From NCBI GenBank assembly GCA_045576355.1, contig JAZNGG010000005.1, forward strand, positions 18,904 through 82,903: a stretch of 64,000 nucleotides of DNA, in the 5' to 3' direction. The notes below the pieces were generated by a model that had not been told where the DNA came from, did not search any database, and saw only the letters and a list, made by a program, of their open reading frames with translations. The translations under genes and the position numbers were made by a program. The stretch is from Liminaster sp045576355 (GTDB taxonomy: Bacteria; Bacteroidota; Bacteroidia; Bacteroidales; UBA3663). Positions 53,617-60,954 of the stretch are shown here, one piece after another (position 1 is the stretch's first letter; every line of letters starts with the position of its first letter).

Positions 53617-54525
53617 TTATGCCTCACCCATTTTCAACCGATCGAGAAGTTCGATGATGTGAGACAACTCTGTGTCATTTTTAAATCCGATGGAGATCCG
53701 TCCACGCCCTTTGTCGTTACACGTCATTTTGACCTTGGCATTGAAAATCTGTGACAAGTGGTCCTCCATCTGACCAAATATCTCATGGACGCTCTTTCCC
53801 TTAGCCTTATCGGGAGAACTCTTTTCGCCGAAGTCTGCGATCTTTCCTTCGAGCAGATCTCTCACCAACTTCTCCACCTGTCTGACCGAGAGATCTCTCT
53901 CCTGGATGCAATGATAGAGACGCACCTGGAGTTCGGGGTTTTCGAGTGAGATCATGGCACGGGCATGCCCCATGCTGAGCGTCTTGTTTTTGACGGCGAG
54001 CTGTATCTCTGCCGGTAGTTTAAGCAGGCGGATGAAGTTGGCTACCGTAGCGCGGTTCTTACCCACACGGGTTGCCAGTTCCTCCTGTGTCAGTTCGCCC
54101 TGTTCCATCAGTTTGGCATACGCCAAAGCGATCTCTATCGCATTGAGGTCCTCGCGCTGTATGTTTTCGATGAGTGCCATCTCCATGACAGCATGGTCAT
54201 CAGCCGTTCTGACGTATGCCGGGATGGTGTGCAATCCCGCTTTTCTGGCTGCCCGCCAACGTCTTTCGCCGGCGATGATCAGATAGGTCCCATCCTCCTG
54301 TTCGCGGAGTGTAATGGGCTGTATGATTCCGATACGACCGATAGATTCCGCCAGCTCATCCAGGGCGGACTCGTCAAAATCTCTACGAGGCTGGTCGGGA
54401 TTGGGGAGGATGGCATCGGTTTCCACTTCACAGATCGAGGATGCGCCTCCGGGATTGACCGCTTCATTGTCATTAGTAAACAAAGCATCTAAGCCGCGTC
54501 CTAATCCTATATTTTTTTGTTTCAT
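53617..54525 (-). CDS. parB: Chromosome partitioning protein ParB
   Basis: A 302-residue CTP-dependent clamp that loads at parS. It starts MKQKNIGLGRGLDALF; the CTP-binding motifs are GERRWRAARKAGLHTIPAYV and ENIQREDLNAIEIALAY; the helix-turn-helix is LTQEELATRVGKNRATVANF. The C-terminal dimerisation region is normal. An ATG 18 codons upstream (54579) is in frame but the added residues are unlike the family. No parS of the TGTTTCACGTGAAACA type was found in the window. Confidence 0.93.
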   Translation of the reverse strand: MKQKNIGLGRGLDALFTNDNEAVNPGGASSICEVETDAILPNPDQPRRDFDESALDELAESIGRIGIIQPITLREQEDGTYLIIAGERRWRAARKAGLHTIPAYVRTADDHAVMEMALIENIQREDLNAIEIALAYAKLMEQGELTQEELATRVGKNRATVANFIRLLKLPAEIQLAVKNKTLSMGHARAMISLENPELQVRLYHCIQERDLSVRQVEKLVRDLLEGKIADFGEKSSPDKAKGKSVHEIFGQMEDHLSQIFNAKVKMTCNDKGRGRISIGFKNDTELSHIIELLDRLKMGEA

Positions 54526-54644
54526 TGGTTGGTGAGTCTGATTGAAATTGGTGCAAGTTTTTATCCGTTTGCGAAGCAAAGATAACGCAAAACGCGGATA
54601 TAGCCAAATATTTCAGCCTGCTCCGCGTCTGTTTATATAACTTT

Positions 54645-54672
54645 AACCCAAATCGGTCATGAGGTTTAGCCC
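54645..54672. repeat. TAATGACCGATT-family stem-loop after parA
   Basis: AACCCAAATCGGTCATGAGG followed by TTTAGCCC begins a few bases beyond the parA stop codon on the minus strand, again a gene-end position. Confidence 0.6.
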
Positions 54673-54676
54673 ATGA

Positions 54677-55447
54677 TCATGAGTCGTGATGCTTGGCGAG
54701 CAACTCTTTGGCGAGCATCAGATAATTCATACTTCCGCGACTGTCGGGAGAGTAGAGCAGAGCCGGCAGACCATGACTGGGGGCCTCACTGAGGCGGATA
54801 TTGCGCTGGATGACCGTATCGAAGACCAGCCTTTGGAAGTGTCTTTTCACCTCCTCATAGATCTCATTAGCGAGTCTGAGACGGGCATCATACATCGTGA
54901 GCAGGAAGCCCTCGATCTGGAGTTTAGGGTTAAGTTTGGTCTTGATAATCTTGATCGTATTGAGCAGCTTGGAGATTCCCTCGAGGGCGAAATACTCTGC
55001 CTGCACGGGGATGATGACCGAGTCTGCAGCGGTCAGACAGTTGACAGTGATGATACCGAGTGACGGCGAACAGTCGATAATGATGTAGTCATAAATATTG
55101 CGAATGCTGCGGAGCTGTTTCCGGAGCACGAGTTCACGACTCTCCATGCTGAGCAGCTCCACTTCAGCCCCCGCGAGGTCGATGCTTGACGAGATGATGT
55201 CGAGACCGGTGACGCATGTGGGGAGGATCGCCTCAGCCGATGAGGCACGGTTGATCAAACAGTCGTAGATGGTGGTATCCACAGTGTTAAGGTCGATACC
55301 GAGACCGGACGATGAGTTGGCCTGTGGATCTGCATCGATCAGCAGCACTTTCTTACCGAGTGTTGCCAGCGAAGCTGCCAAATTGATAGAAGTAGTAGTT
55401 TTTCCGACTCCACCTTTCTGATTGGCGATGGCAATGACAAGTCCCAT
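54677..55447 (-). CDS. parA: Chromosome partitioning ATPase ParA (Soj)
   Basis: A 256-residue deviant-Walker ATPase. NQKGGVGKTTTSINLAASLA at the N-terminus, LLIDADPQANSSSGLG (Walker A' region), IIIDCSPSLGIITVNCLTAA and the usual C-terminal helix are intact. It moves ParB-bound origins. The 151-nt gap to parB holds a small stem-loop repeat; the promoter should be in 55448-55500. Confidence 0.94.
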   Translation of the reverse strand: MGLVIAIANQKGGVGKTTTSINLAASLATLGKKVLLIDADPQANSSSGLGIDLNTVDTTIYDCLINRASSAEAILPTCVTGLDIISSSIDLAGAEVELLSMESRELVLRKQLRSIRNIYDYIIIDCSPSLGIITVNCLTAADSVIIPVQAEYFALEGISKLLNTIKIIKTKLNPKLQIEGFLLTMYDARLRLANEIYEEVKRHFQRLVFDTVIQRNIRLSEAPSHGLPALLYSPDSRGSMNYLMLAKELLAKHHDS

Positions 55448-55577
55448 ATTGTTCTGAATATTTGTTATCGTTTAACGAGGCAAATATATACGATTTTACA
55501 ATAAAGCGATCTCATTTAAGGCCACATTATTACTTCAAGTGTTGATAACTCCCCCATTTTGTTGATAACTTTTAGGA
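55448..55577. other. parA upstream region with two TTATCAACA-like boxes
   Basis: GTTGATAACT occurs at 55541-55550 and 55561-55570, exactly 20 bp apart; each includes TTATCAAC on the other strand, one base from the DnaA box TTATCCAC. The remainder is AT-rich leader DNA of parA. Confidence 0.35.
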
Positions 55578-55775
55578 AGAGGAGATTTAGAGGAAACTGA
55601 AAGGTGAAAACAAAGCCATCTGCCATTGCCATCAGCCATAGCAGGGCGCAGCCCTGCTTGGTTTAGTGGTTTAAAAGTTTAGAAGTTTATTATTTCAACC
55701 CCTAAACCCTTAAACCTCTCAACCCTTAAACCCTTCAACCCCTCAACCCCTCAACCCTTAAACCCAAACACCCAA
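55578..55775 (+). repeat. Longest copy of the CATCAGCC/telomere-like repeat, upstream of surE
   Basis: GGAAACTGAAAGGTGAAAAC, GCCATCTGCCATTGCCATCA, AGCAGGGCGCAGCCCTGC, then about 110 bp of 7/8-bp units (AACCCCTAAACCCTTAAACC, CTCAACCCTTAAACCCTTCA and so on), the most extended tail in the window. A TACCTTTAC box at 55828 gives surE its own promoter downstream of the repeat. Confidence 0.85.
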
Positions 55776-55852
55776 AACCAATAAAAAACTTAAGTTTTTT
55801 TGTTTAAACCAAAAATCAACATTACCTTTACACCCTAAAAATTCATATTATC

Positions 55853-56638
55853 ATGTTTGCATCAGACCCCAGACCCTTGATATTAGTGACCAATGACGAC
55901 GGGATCCATGCTCCGGGCATCCACCACTTGATGGAGTGTCTGAAAGGCATAGGGCGCATCGTAGTCGTTGCCCCGGACTCCCCCCGATCCGGTCACGGAT
56001 GTAGTTTCACCTGCACTTGCCCGGTCGTATTGACCCCGGTGAACGACGATGGCGAGACCACCATCTATACCACCAGCGGCACTCCGGTCGATTGTGTCAA
56101 ACTTGCCCTCCATCGGCTCTTCGTCCATCGTCGTCCTGACCTCATCGTTTCGGGCATCAACCATGGCGCCAACTCCTCCGTCTGTGTCATCTATAGCGGT
56201 ACGATGGGAGCAGCCATCGAGGGATGTATCGTCGGCATTCCGTCCATCGGCTTCTCTCTCTGCGACTGCAGCCCTGAGGCGGACTTCAGCCACACCACTC
56301 CGGTGGTCAGGGATTTGGTTCACAAAGTCCTGAAACATGGACTCATGCAGGGCACCTGCCTCAATGTAAACATCCCCACCGGCACGCTCCGTGGAGTGAA
56401 AGTATGTCGGCAAGCCGACGGATTTTGGCAAAAAGAGTTTCGCCGTTTGAGCTCCGACGAGGATGCAAAGGAGACCTTCCAGGTGACCGGCGAATACTTC
56501 AACCGTGAGCCGGATGCCACCGACACCGATGAGTACGCACTCGCTGCCGGCTACGTCTCTGTAGTCCCGACACGGATCGACTTCACTGACCACCGACACA
56601 TAGAGACCCTCCGAGAGAACTTGGAAAACGACAACTAA
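55853..56638 (+). CDS. surE: 5'-nucleotidase SurE
   Basis: A 261-residue metal-dependent phosphatase acting on nucleoside monophosphates and 3'-phosphates. The metal-site motif LVTNDDGIHAPGI, DSPRSGHGCSFT and SGINHGANSSVCVIYSGTMG AAIEG are all intact, and the C-terminal arm is present. It is followed 26 nt later by lpxB, a pairing common in Bacteroidales. Confidence 0.94.
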   Translation: MFASDPRPLILVTNDDGIHAPGIHHLMECLKGIGRIVVVAPDSPRSGHGCSFTCTCPVVLTPVNDDGETTIYTTSGTPVDCVKLALHRLFVHRRPDLIVSGINHGANSSVCVIYSGTMGAAIEGCIVGIPSIGFSLCDCSPEADFSHTTPVVRDLVHKVLKHGLMQGTCLNVNIPTGTLRGVKVCRQADGFWQKEFRRLSSDEDAKETFQVTGEYFNREPDATDTDEYALAAGYVSVVPTRIDFTDHRHIETLRENLENDN

Positions 56639-56664
56639 CCCACACTTCATAGACCCACACAGCA

Positions 56665-57834
56665 GTGAAATATTATCTCATCGTCGGCGAGGCGTCCGGT
56701 GATCTGCACGCCTCCCACTTGATGCACCGACTTAAGGTAGTTGACCCTCAGGCGCAGTTCCGCTTCTACGGAGGCGACAAGATGGCTGCCGAGGGGGGAA
56801 CGCTGGTGACCCACTATCGTGACCTGGCCTATATGGGTTTCGTGCAGGTGGTGCGTCACTTACCCCGCATCCTGGGCGGCATGAGACGCTGCCGGGCAGA
56901 CATCCGGGCCTATGCCCCCGATGCCGTCATACTGGTCGATTATCCGGGCTTCAACCTCAGCATTGCCCAATGGGTCAAAAAGAAGATGCCGGGAGTCAAA
57001 GTCTTCTACTACATCTCCCCCAAGATATGGGCATGGAAAGAGTGGCGCATCCGCGACATCAAGCGTTATGTCGATGTGATGCTCTCGATCCTCCCGTTTG
57101 AGGTAGATTTCTATCACAAACATAACTACCCGATCACCTACGTCGGCAACCCCACGGTCGATGAATTGGCACCGCTCCGCACCGCCGACTTCTCGCGCAA
57201 AGCGTTTTGTCACCGTCACGACCTGAACCCCGATCGCCCCATCATCGCCCTAATCCCCGGCAGCCGCAAAGCAGAGGTGACAGACAACCTGCACGTCATG
57301 CTCCGCGCCGTAGCACAGATGGGAGCCGATGCGCAGTTGCTCGTCGCAGGGGCTCCGGGACTGGATGCCGCATTCTATCGGCAAGTGCTCTCCGGAACGC
57401 AATCCCGCGGCATCGAGACAGCCTCAGACGTCCGAGTGATCTTCGGCGAGACCTACGACCTCATGCGTGCAGCCCGTGCGGCAGCCGTCACCAGCGGTAC
57501 GGCGACCCTCGAAGCCGCCTATCTGAACTTGCCACAAGTGGTTTGCTACGGCTTCGGCGGTGGCATGATCTTCTATCGCATCATGGAGTGGCTCTTACGC
57601 AACATACGTTACGTCTCCCTCGTCAATCTTCTCCTCGGCAAAGAGGGTGTCAAAGAACTGCTCGGCCCCTACCTCACCCCGGACAACCTGGCGCACCATC
57701 TCCATGCGGTTTACACCGACGGAGCACACCGGCAACAAGTCCTGGCAGACTATGATGAAATGCGACGTATCCTCGGAGCACCGGGAGCACCGCAACGAGC
57801 AGCAGAGAAAATCGTAGAGACACTGAAAAACTAA
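56665..57834 (+). CDS. lpxB: Lipid-A-disaccharide synthase
   Basis: A 389-residue GT19 enzyme that joins UDP-diacylglucosamine with lipid X. Start MKYYLIVGEASGDLHASHLM; YISPKIWAWKEWRIRDIKRY is the typical active region; IPGSRKAEVTDNLHVML and GTATLEAAYLNLPQVVCYGF (donor site) follow. Peripheral inner-membrane protein of lipid A synthesis. The sequence is GC-rich relative to the window. A DUF5606 gene follows after a 91-nt gap that contains a degenerate intergenic repeat. Confidence 0.94.
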   Translation: MKYYLIVGEASGDLHASHLMHRLKVVDPQAQFRFYGGDKMAAEGGTLVTHYRDLAYMGFVQVVRHLPRILGGMRRCRADIRAYAPDAVILVDYPGFNLSIAQWVKKKMPGVKVFYYISPKIWAWKEWRIRDIKRYVDVMLSILPFEVDFYHKHNYPITYVGNPTVDELAPLRTADFSRKAFCHRHDLNPDRPIIALIPGSRKAEVTDNLHVMLRAVAQMGADAQLLVAGAPGLDAAFYRQVLSGTQSRGIETASDVRVIFGETYDLMRAARAAAVTSGTATLEAAYLNLPQVVCYGFGGGMIFYRIMEWLLRNIRYVSLVNLLLGKEGVKELLGPYLTPDNLAHHLHAVYTDGAHRQQVLADYDEMRRILGAPGAPQRAAEKIVETLKN

Positions 57835-57835
57835 A

Positions 57836-57915
57836 TAACTATGGCTAATGGCGATGGCTCATGGCTTCTCATTTCATCTGCCCCTTCAACCGACTAACAA
57901 ACTAACCAACTAAAA
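57836..57915 (+). repeat. Degenerate CATCAGCC/telomere-like repeat before DUF5606
   Basis: CTATGGCTAATGGCGATGGC, TCATGGCTTC and CCCCTTCAACCGACTAACAA ACTAACCAACTAA lead up to the start codon at 57926; the first half is inverted relative to other copies. Confidence 0.55.
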
Positions 57916-57925
57916 AAATACAATT

Positions 57926-58342
57926 ATGATTGACAAAATCCTTTCCATCTCCGGCAAACCCGGATTATTCCGCCTCATCAGCCGCGGAAAAAACATGCTT
58001 ATCTGTGAGTCATTGATCGATGGACGTCGCATCCCTGCCCTGCAGCGCGACAAAGTGCTCTCTTTGGGCGACATCGCTATGTACGGACTTGAAGGTGAAG
58101 TAGCGCTCAACACGCTCTATGCACGTGCCAAAGAATTGACCGGCGGCAAGATCGCTCCCGTGACACCCAAATCTCCGGCTGACGAGCAGCAGGCTTGGTT
58201 TGAGCAGGTCTTCCCGGAGTGGGACGAAGATCGCGTTCATGCCGGTGACATCAAGAAGTTCATACAGTGGTTTAACATCCTCATCGAAACAGGCAACGAC
58301 GATTTCTCCGAACCTGCCGAAGAGACTACGAACGAAGAGTAA
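57926..58342 (+). CDS. DUF5606 family protein
   Basis: A 138-residue cytoplasmic protein. The N-terminal beta-rich module begins KILSISGKPGLFRLISRGKN MLICESL, followed by ALQRDKVLSLGDIAMYGLEG and an acidic tail (FSEPAEETTNEE). DUF5606 is a Bacteroidota-wide family of unknown function; the C-terminal WFEQVFPEWDEDRVHAGDIK KFIQWFNIL segment is also conserved. It ends in front of a strong terminator. Confidence 0.88.
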   Translation: MIDKILSISGKPGLFRLISRGKNMLICESLIDGRRIPALQRDKVLSLGDIAMYGLEGEVALNTLYARAKELTGGKIAPVTPKSPADEQQAWFEQVFPEWDEDRVHAGDIKKFIQWFNILIETGNDDFSEPAEETTNEE

Positions 58343-58348
58343 TTTCAG

Positions 58349-58386
58349 GACGCAGCCCCAGCCACAGTTGGGGCTGCGTCTTGTTT
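58349..58386 (+). terminator. Terminator of the lpxB-DUF5606 transcript
   Basis: GACGCAGCCCC and GGGGCTGCGTC form an 11-bp perfect hairpin followed by TTGTTTT, 7 nt after the stop. Confidence 0.9.
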
Positions 58387-58490
58387 TAGGACTTATTTCA
58401 CAAAGCGCACATGCTTCGTAGTGCTTCCCTTCCGGATGGTAAACGCAAGCGATAGCGTGCGTTTCTCTGTGCAATTCTGTAATTCTGTGT

Positions 58491-58539
58491 GAGAACAGAG
58501 TACAGAGTACGGAGAACAGAGTACAGAGTACAGAGAAGT
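58491..58539. repeat. Tandem 7-bp repeat GAGWACA, seven units
   Basis: Units read GAGAACA, GAGTACA, GAGTACG, GAGAACA, GAGTACA, GAGTACA, GAGAAGT. The first three and next three also form a 21-bp higher-order period. It lies in the convergent gap after DUF5606. Confidence 0.8.
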
Positions 58540-58549
58540 CCAAAACCAT

Positions 58550-58612
58550 TAGTCATCGCAGTCCCTAAACTCCTAAACTCCTAAACCCCTAAACTCCTAA
58601 ACACCTAAACCA
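58550..58612. repeat. Telomere-like CCTAAACT run overlapping the amidase 3' end
   Basis: CCATTAGTCATCGCAGTCCC is followed by six CCTAAACT-type 8-bp units. The last units include the stop codon and final residues (CLGV) of the amidase read from the opposite strand. Confidence 0.7.
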
Positions 58613-59050
58613 AACAGCGTACTCCTTCCGCGCATCAAAACAAGGGCAGGCTTTCCCGACATCGTCCGAAAGCTGATAATGCCCTAAAATTTCGGCTTCA
58701 GGATAATCCTCATGCAGACGAGAAAGCAAAGTGAGCAACGCGCTCTTTTGTGCCGGAGTGCGCGTGTCGGCATAAGCGCCGGACTCATCCAGACCGCCCT
58801 CATAGCACACCCCTATCGAATGTTCATTAAACCCGTAAGCATGTGCCCCGACCTGATAAAGTTCCCTACCGGGATGTATCACCCCGTCGCGAGTGATATA
58901 AAAATGATAACCGATATCGGCAAATCCTCGTGCCTTATGCCACGACCGGATATCCTCCACTGAGTAATGCCGATTACACCGTGTCGCACTGCAGTGTATG
59001 ATAATCTGCGTAATGCGACGATAATTTTGATAACAACATCCGAGATGCAT
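58589..59050 (-). CDS. N-acetylmuramoyl-L-alanine amidase (Amidase_2, T7-lysozyme-like)
   Basis: A 153-residue amidase without signal peptide. The zinc ligands are H in QIIIHCSATR, H in EILGHYQLSDDV and C in KACPCFD; GYHFYITRDGVIHPGRELYQ VGAHAYGFNEHSIGVCYEGG is the conserved substrate region. Such short amidases, next to smalltalk and HU-HIG genes, recur many times in Bacteroidales genomes and derive from phage or mobile DNA. The final residues run into a telomere-like repeat, so the natural C-terminus may have been replaced. Confidence 0.88.
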   Translation of the reverse strand: MHLGCCYQNYRRITQIIIHCSATRCNRHYSVEDIRSWHKARGFADIGYHFYITRDGVIHPGRELYQVGAHAYGFNEHSIGVCYEGGLDESGAYADTRTPAQKSALLTLLSRLHEDYPEAEILGHYQLSDDVGKACPCFDARKEYAVWFRCLGV

Positions 59051-59143
59051 AGATACTTATTTTAAAAACAAAGCCGGTCATCAGCACAGGAGGACCTTAT
59101 CACTCCGTCCTGATGATCGGCTTCATGGATTACTTTGTCACAC

Positions 59144-59287
59144 TCACACCGTACAGGCAGCGATGCCTAACGCTCCGGCGATGGCCGTTGCCACGGCGAG
59201 CAACACTCTCCAAAGGGTCTGCCAGTTAAACTTTCCGGGATCATTTCCCCCTGCAGGGGCAGTGTTTACAGATGGATTTCTACTCAT
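59144..59287 (-). CDS. Smalltalk protein
   Basis: A 47-residue protein read on the minus strand: a polar start (MSRNPSVNTAPAGGNDPGKF) and one hydrophobic helix (WRVLLAVATAIAGALGIAAC) ending in TV. Size, single helix with a W-x-T-L-W start and position between the HU-HIG and amidase genes match the smalltalk family of Bacteroidales. It may be a lipoprotein-like or membrane peptide; function unknown. Confidence 0.75.
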   Translation of the reverse strand: MSRNPSVNTAPAGGNDPGKFNWQTLWRVLLAVATAIAGALGIAACTV

Positions 59288-59399
59288 AACTAAAACTTGG
59301 ACTTAAAATTTAAAATTAAAATCGGACATCAGATCGTAGTCTCCTCACGTGCCAATGCCCGATTTGTGTTACACACTACACATCAGTCATTCACTCTCG

Positions 59400-59966
59400 T
59401 CACACACCGAAGTCATCACCTCCCTCGTCATTGCCATCATCATTACCGGTGTCGGTCGAACCTCCCGTTTCGGTCTCATCTCCGGACCCATCGGTAGTCG
59501 GTGCGTCATTCTCTTCATCATCATCGGTGCCACCCAGAACTTCACCATTCTTCAACGCCTGCTTCATCTTGACCTGCATAGCGCGAGAAGGAACAAGTTC
59601 AAACTCCAGACCTTCGAAGTTCCTCAAATCTTCGCCCGGTGAAAAAAGGACCTTAGCCCCGATGATGTTTTTAGTGGTAAACTCCTTAACCGATGCGGCT
59701 CCCGTACTCATCAAACTCAGACGGAAAGTTCCCAACTCTCCCAACTCGATCAGATTACCCTCTCGGAGTGCCAGGATCACATTGTCCACGGCAGCAACGA
59801 TCACGGCATAGACATCGGCGCGAGTCAGCGTGGTCTGCAACGAGATGCGTTGGCTGAGAGCCTTCAACGATAGTTTAGTTGTGTACTGGGCACAAGCATA
59901 AGCTTTTTTGCCATCTTCCGGTTTTACCGGATTGCTCATAAGAGCGATACTGTAGTTAACAGCCAT
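59400..59966 (-). CDS. HU-HIG family DNA-binding protein with acidic tail
   Basis: A 188-residue nucleoid-type protein. Residues about 1-130 form an HU-like domain (YTTKLSLKALSQRISLQTTL TRADVYAVIVAAVDNVILAL; GNLIELGELGTFRLSLMSTG) of the HU-HIG branch. The last 45 residues are almost only D, E, G, S and T (GGTDDDEENDAPTTDGSGDE), an acidic disordered tail. First of three genes (HU, smalltalk, amidase) on this strand. A striking 10-bp-phased TGTC array lies 90-200 bp upstream. Confidence 0.87.
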   Translation of the reverse strand: MAVNYSIALMSNPVKPEDGKKAYACAQYTTKLSLKALSQRISLQTTLTRADVYAVIVAAVDNVILALREGNLIELGELGTFRLSLMSTGAASVKEFTTKNIIGAKVLFSPGEDLRNFEGLEFELVPSRAMQVKMKQALKNGEVLGGTDDDEENDAPTTDGSGDETETGGSTDTGNDDGNDEGGDDFGV

Positions 59967-60055
59967 AATAGATAAAATTTTAAAAGGTTAATAATCTTTG
60001 CTCACCGGGGTTTTCCCGAATCGCAATGCAAAGATACGACATCCCAAAAGCTGCT

Positions 60056-60169
60056 TGTCCGTTTCTGTCCACCTCTGTCTTAATATGTCACGATATGTCT
60101 GCTTCTGTCCACCAATGTCCGTTTATGTCTGTCTCTGTCCGTTTCTGTCTGCCTTTATCTGTCCATGTC
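60056..60169. repeat. Twelve TGTC motifs in exact 10-bp phase
   Basis: TGTC begins at 60056 and then every 10 bp (60066, 60076, up to 60146, and 60166; 60156 has TATC). Units read TGTCCGTTTC, TGTCCACCTC, TGTCTTAATA, TGTCACGATA, TGTCTGCTTC, TGTCCACCAA, TGTCCGTTTA and so on. Only TGTC and a later pyrimidine are constant, so the phase rather than the whole unit is conserved. It is in the divergent gap between the HU-HIG and DUF4248 genes. Confidence 0.85.
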
Positions 60170-60318
60170 ACATCATCCGTCACCCCATGCTCCTTATCTC
60201 TCGCGCGCGTACGTGTGCGTATTATTAAAATGTATCAATAGCGAAAGTGAAGATGTCAATCATTTCAGCAAATGAAGCAAAAAAATCATCTACTAAAATC
60301 AGGAAAAGACATTTTTCA

Positions 60319-60402
60319 TGAGGGTACGCTCGTGATATAACGAGGCTACGCTCATGAGGCAACGAGGGTACGCGCGTGAGGCAATGAGGCTACGCGCGTG
60401 AA
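60319..60402. repeat. 22-bp tandem array, four units (shared with the 500-bp elements)
   Basis: Four units of the type ACGAGGCTACGCTCATGAGG (variants GGGTACGCGCGTGA). The same unit occurs three times in each of the elements at 3.9 and 30.9 kb, but the element's flanking blocks are missing here. Each unit contains the dyad TACGCGCGT or TACGCTCAT. Confidence 0.8.
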
Positions 60403-60508
60403 AACACTCTTTTTCATCTGTAAAATAATTGGCAAAATAAGTGCCGAAAACTATTGCTTTTTTTAAGGAAAAATCGTACTTTTGCAAACACATTTAAAAT
60501 CCCTATCA

Positions 60509-60542
60509 AACCCCGATCGGCTGTTAAGGCCGATTAGGGGTT
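60509..60542. repeat. Strong stem-loop of the TAATGACCGATT family upstream of DUF4248
   Basis: AACCCCGATCGGC and GCCGATTAGGGGTT pair around TGTTAAG. It has the most perfect stem of the family but a different loop, and lies about 30 nt before the DUF4248 start codon. Confidence 0.65.
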
Positions 60543-60572
60543 AATTAAAATCCCTTTACAGAACAATTAAAT

Positions 60573-60812
60573 ATGAAAAACAGCGAGAAAGAATTATGGG
60601 ACATCAAGTCCTACAGCAAAAGTGAATTGGCACAAGCCTATGCTCCGGATATCTCACCGGCATCTGCCGTCAGACGGCTCGTCCGGTGGATCCACGGAGA
60701 CCCCGAGTTTTATGAAGCCCTACGCAAAGCCGGATACACCGACACACAGCGAGTTTTCACCATCTCCCAGGTCCGCATCATCTTCGATTACATCGGACGT
60801 CCGGAGGGGTAG
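60573..60812 (+). CDS. DUF4248 family protein
   Basis: A 79-residue helical protein: ELWDIKSYSKSELAQAYAPD followed by ASAVRRLVRWIHGDPEFYEA LRKAGYTDTQRVFTISQVRI IFDYIG. DUF4248 proteins have a winged-helix or HTH-like appearance and lie divergent from HU-HIG/amidase genes in many Bacteroidales, so it may regulate them. Function is not established. Confidence 0.85.
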   Translation: MKNSEKELWDIKSYSKSELAQAYAPDISPASAVRRLVRWIHGDPEFYEALRKAGYTDTQRVFTISQVRIIFDYIGRPEG

Positions 60813-60954
60813 TGAGCGCGCATATCCTAATCGATAGCTGCCATTTTGCAACATATAGAGGTGAAAACACAATTTATTTCGGATTTTATATAGTTAATTA
60901 CCAGGAAATATTTAACTTCGCACGTATTAACACAGCATCTAACCTTCCTAAATT

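Noticed and set aside
53617..55577. A parS site near parAB
   Set aside because: No TGTTTCACGTGAAACA-like palindrome was found by eye in or around the genes; parS may be outside the window.
55883..56650. A 255-codon frame opposite surE
   Set aside because: surE carries all family motifs; the reverse frame is a shadow.
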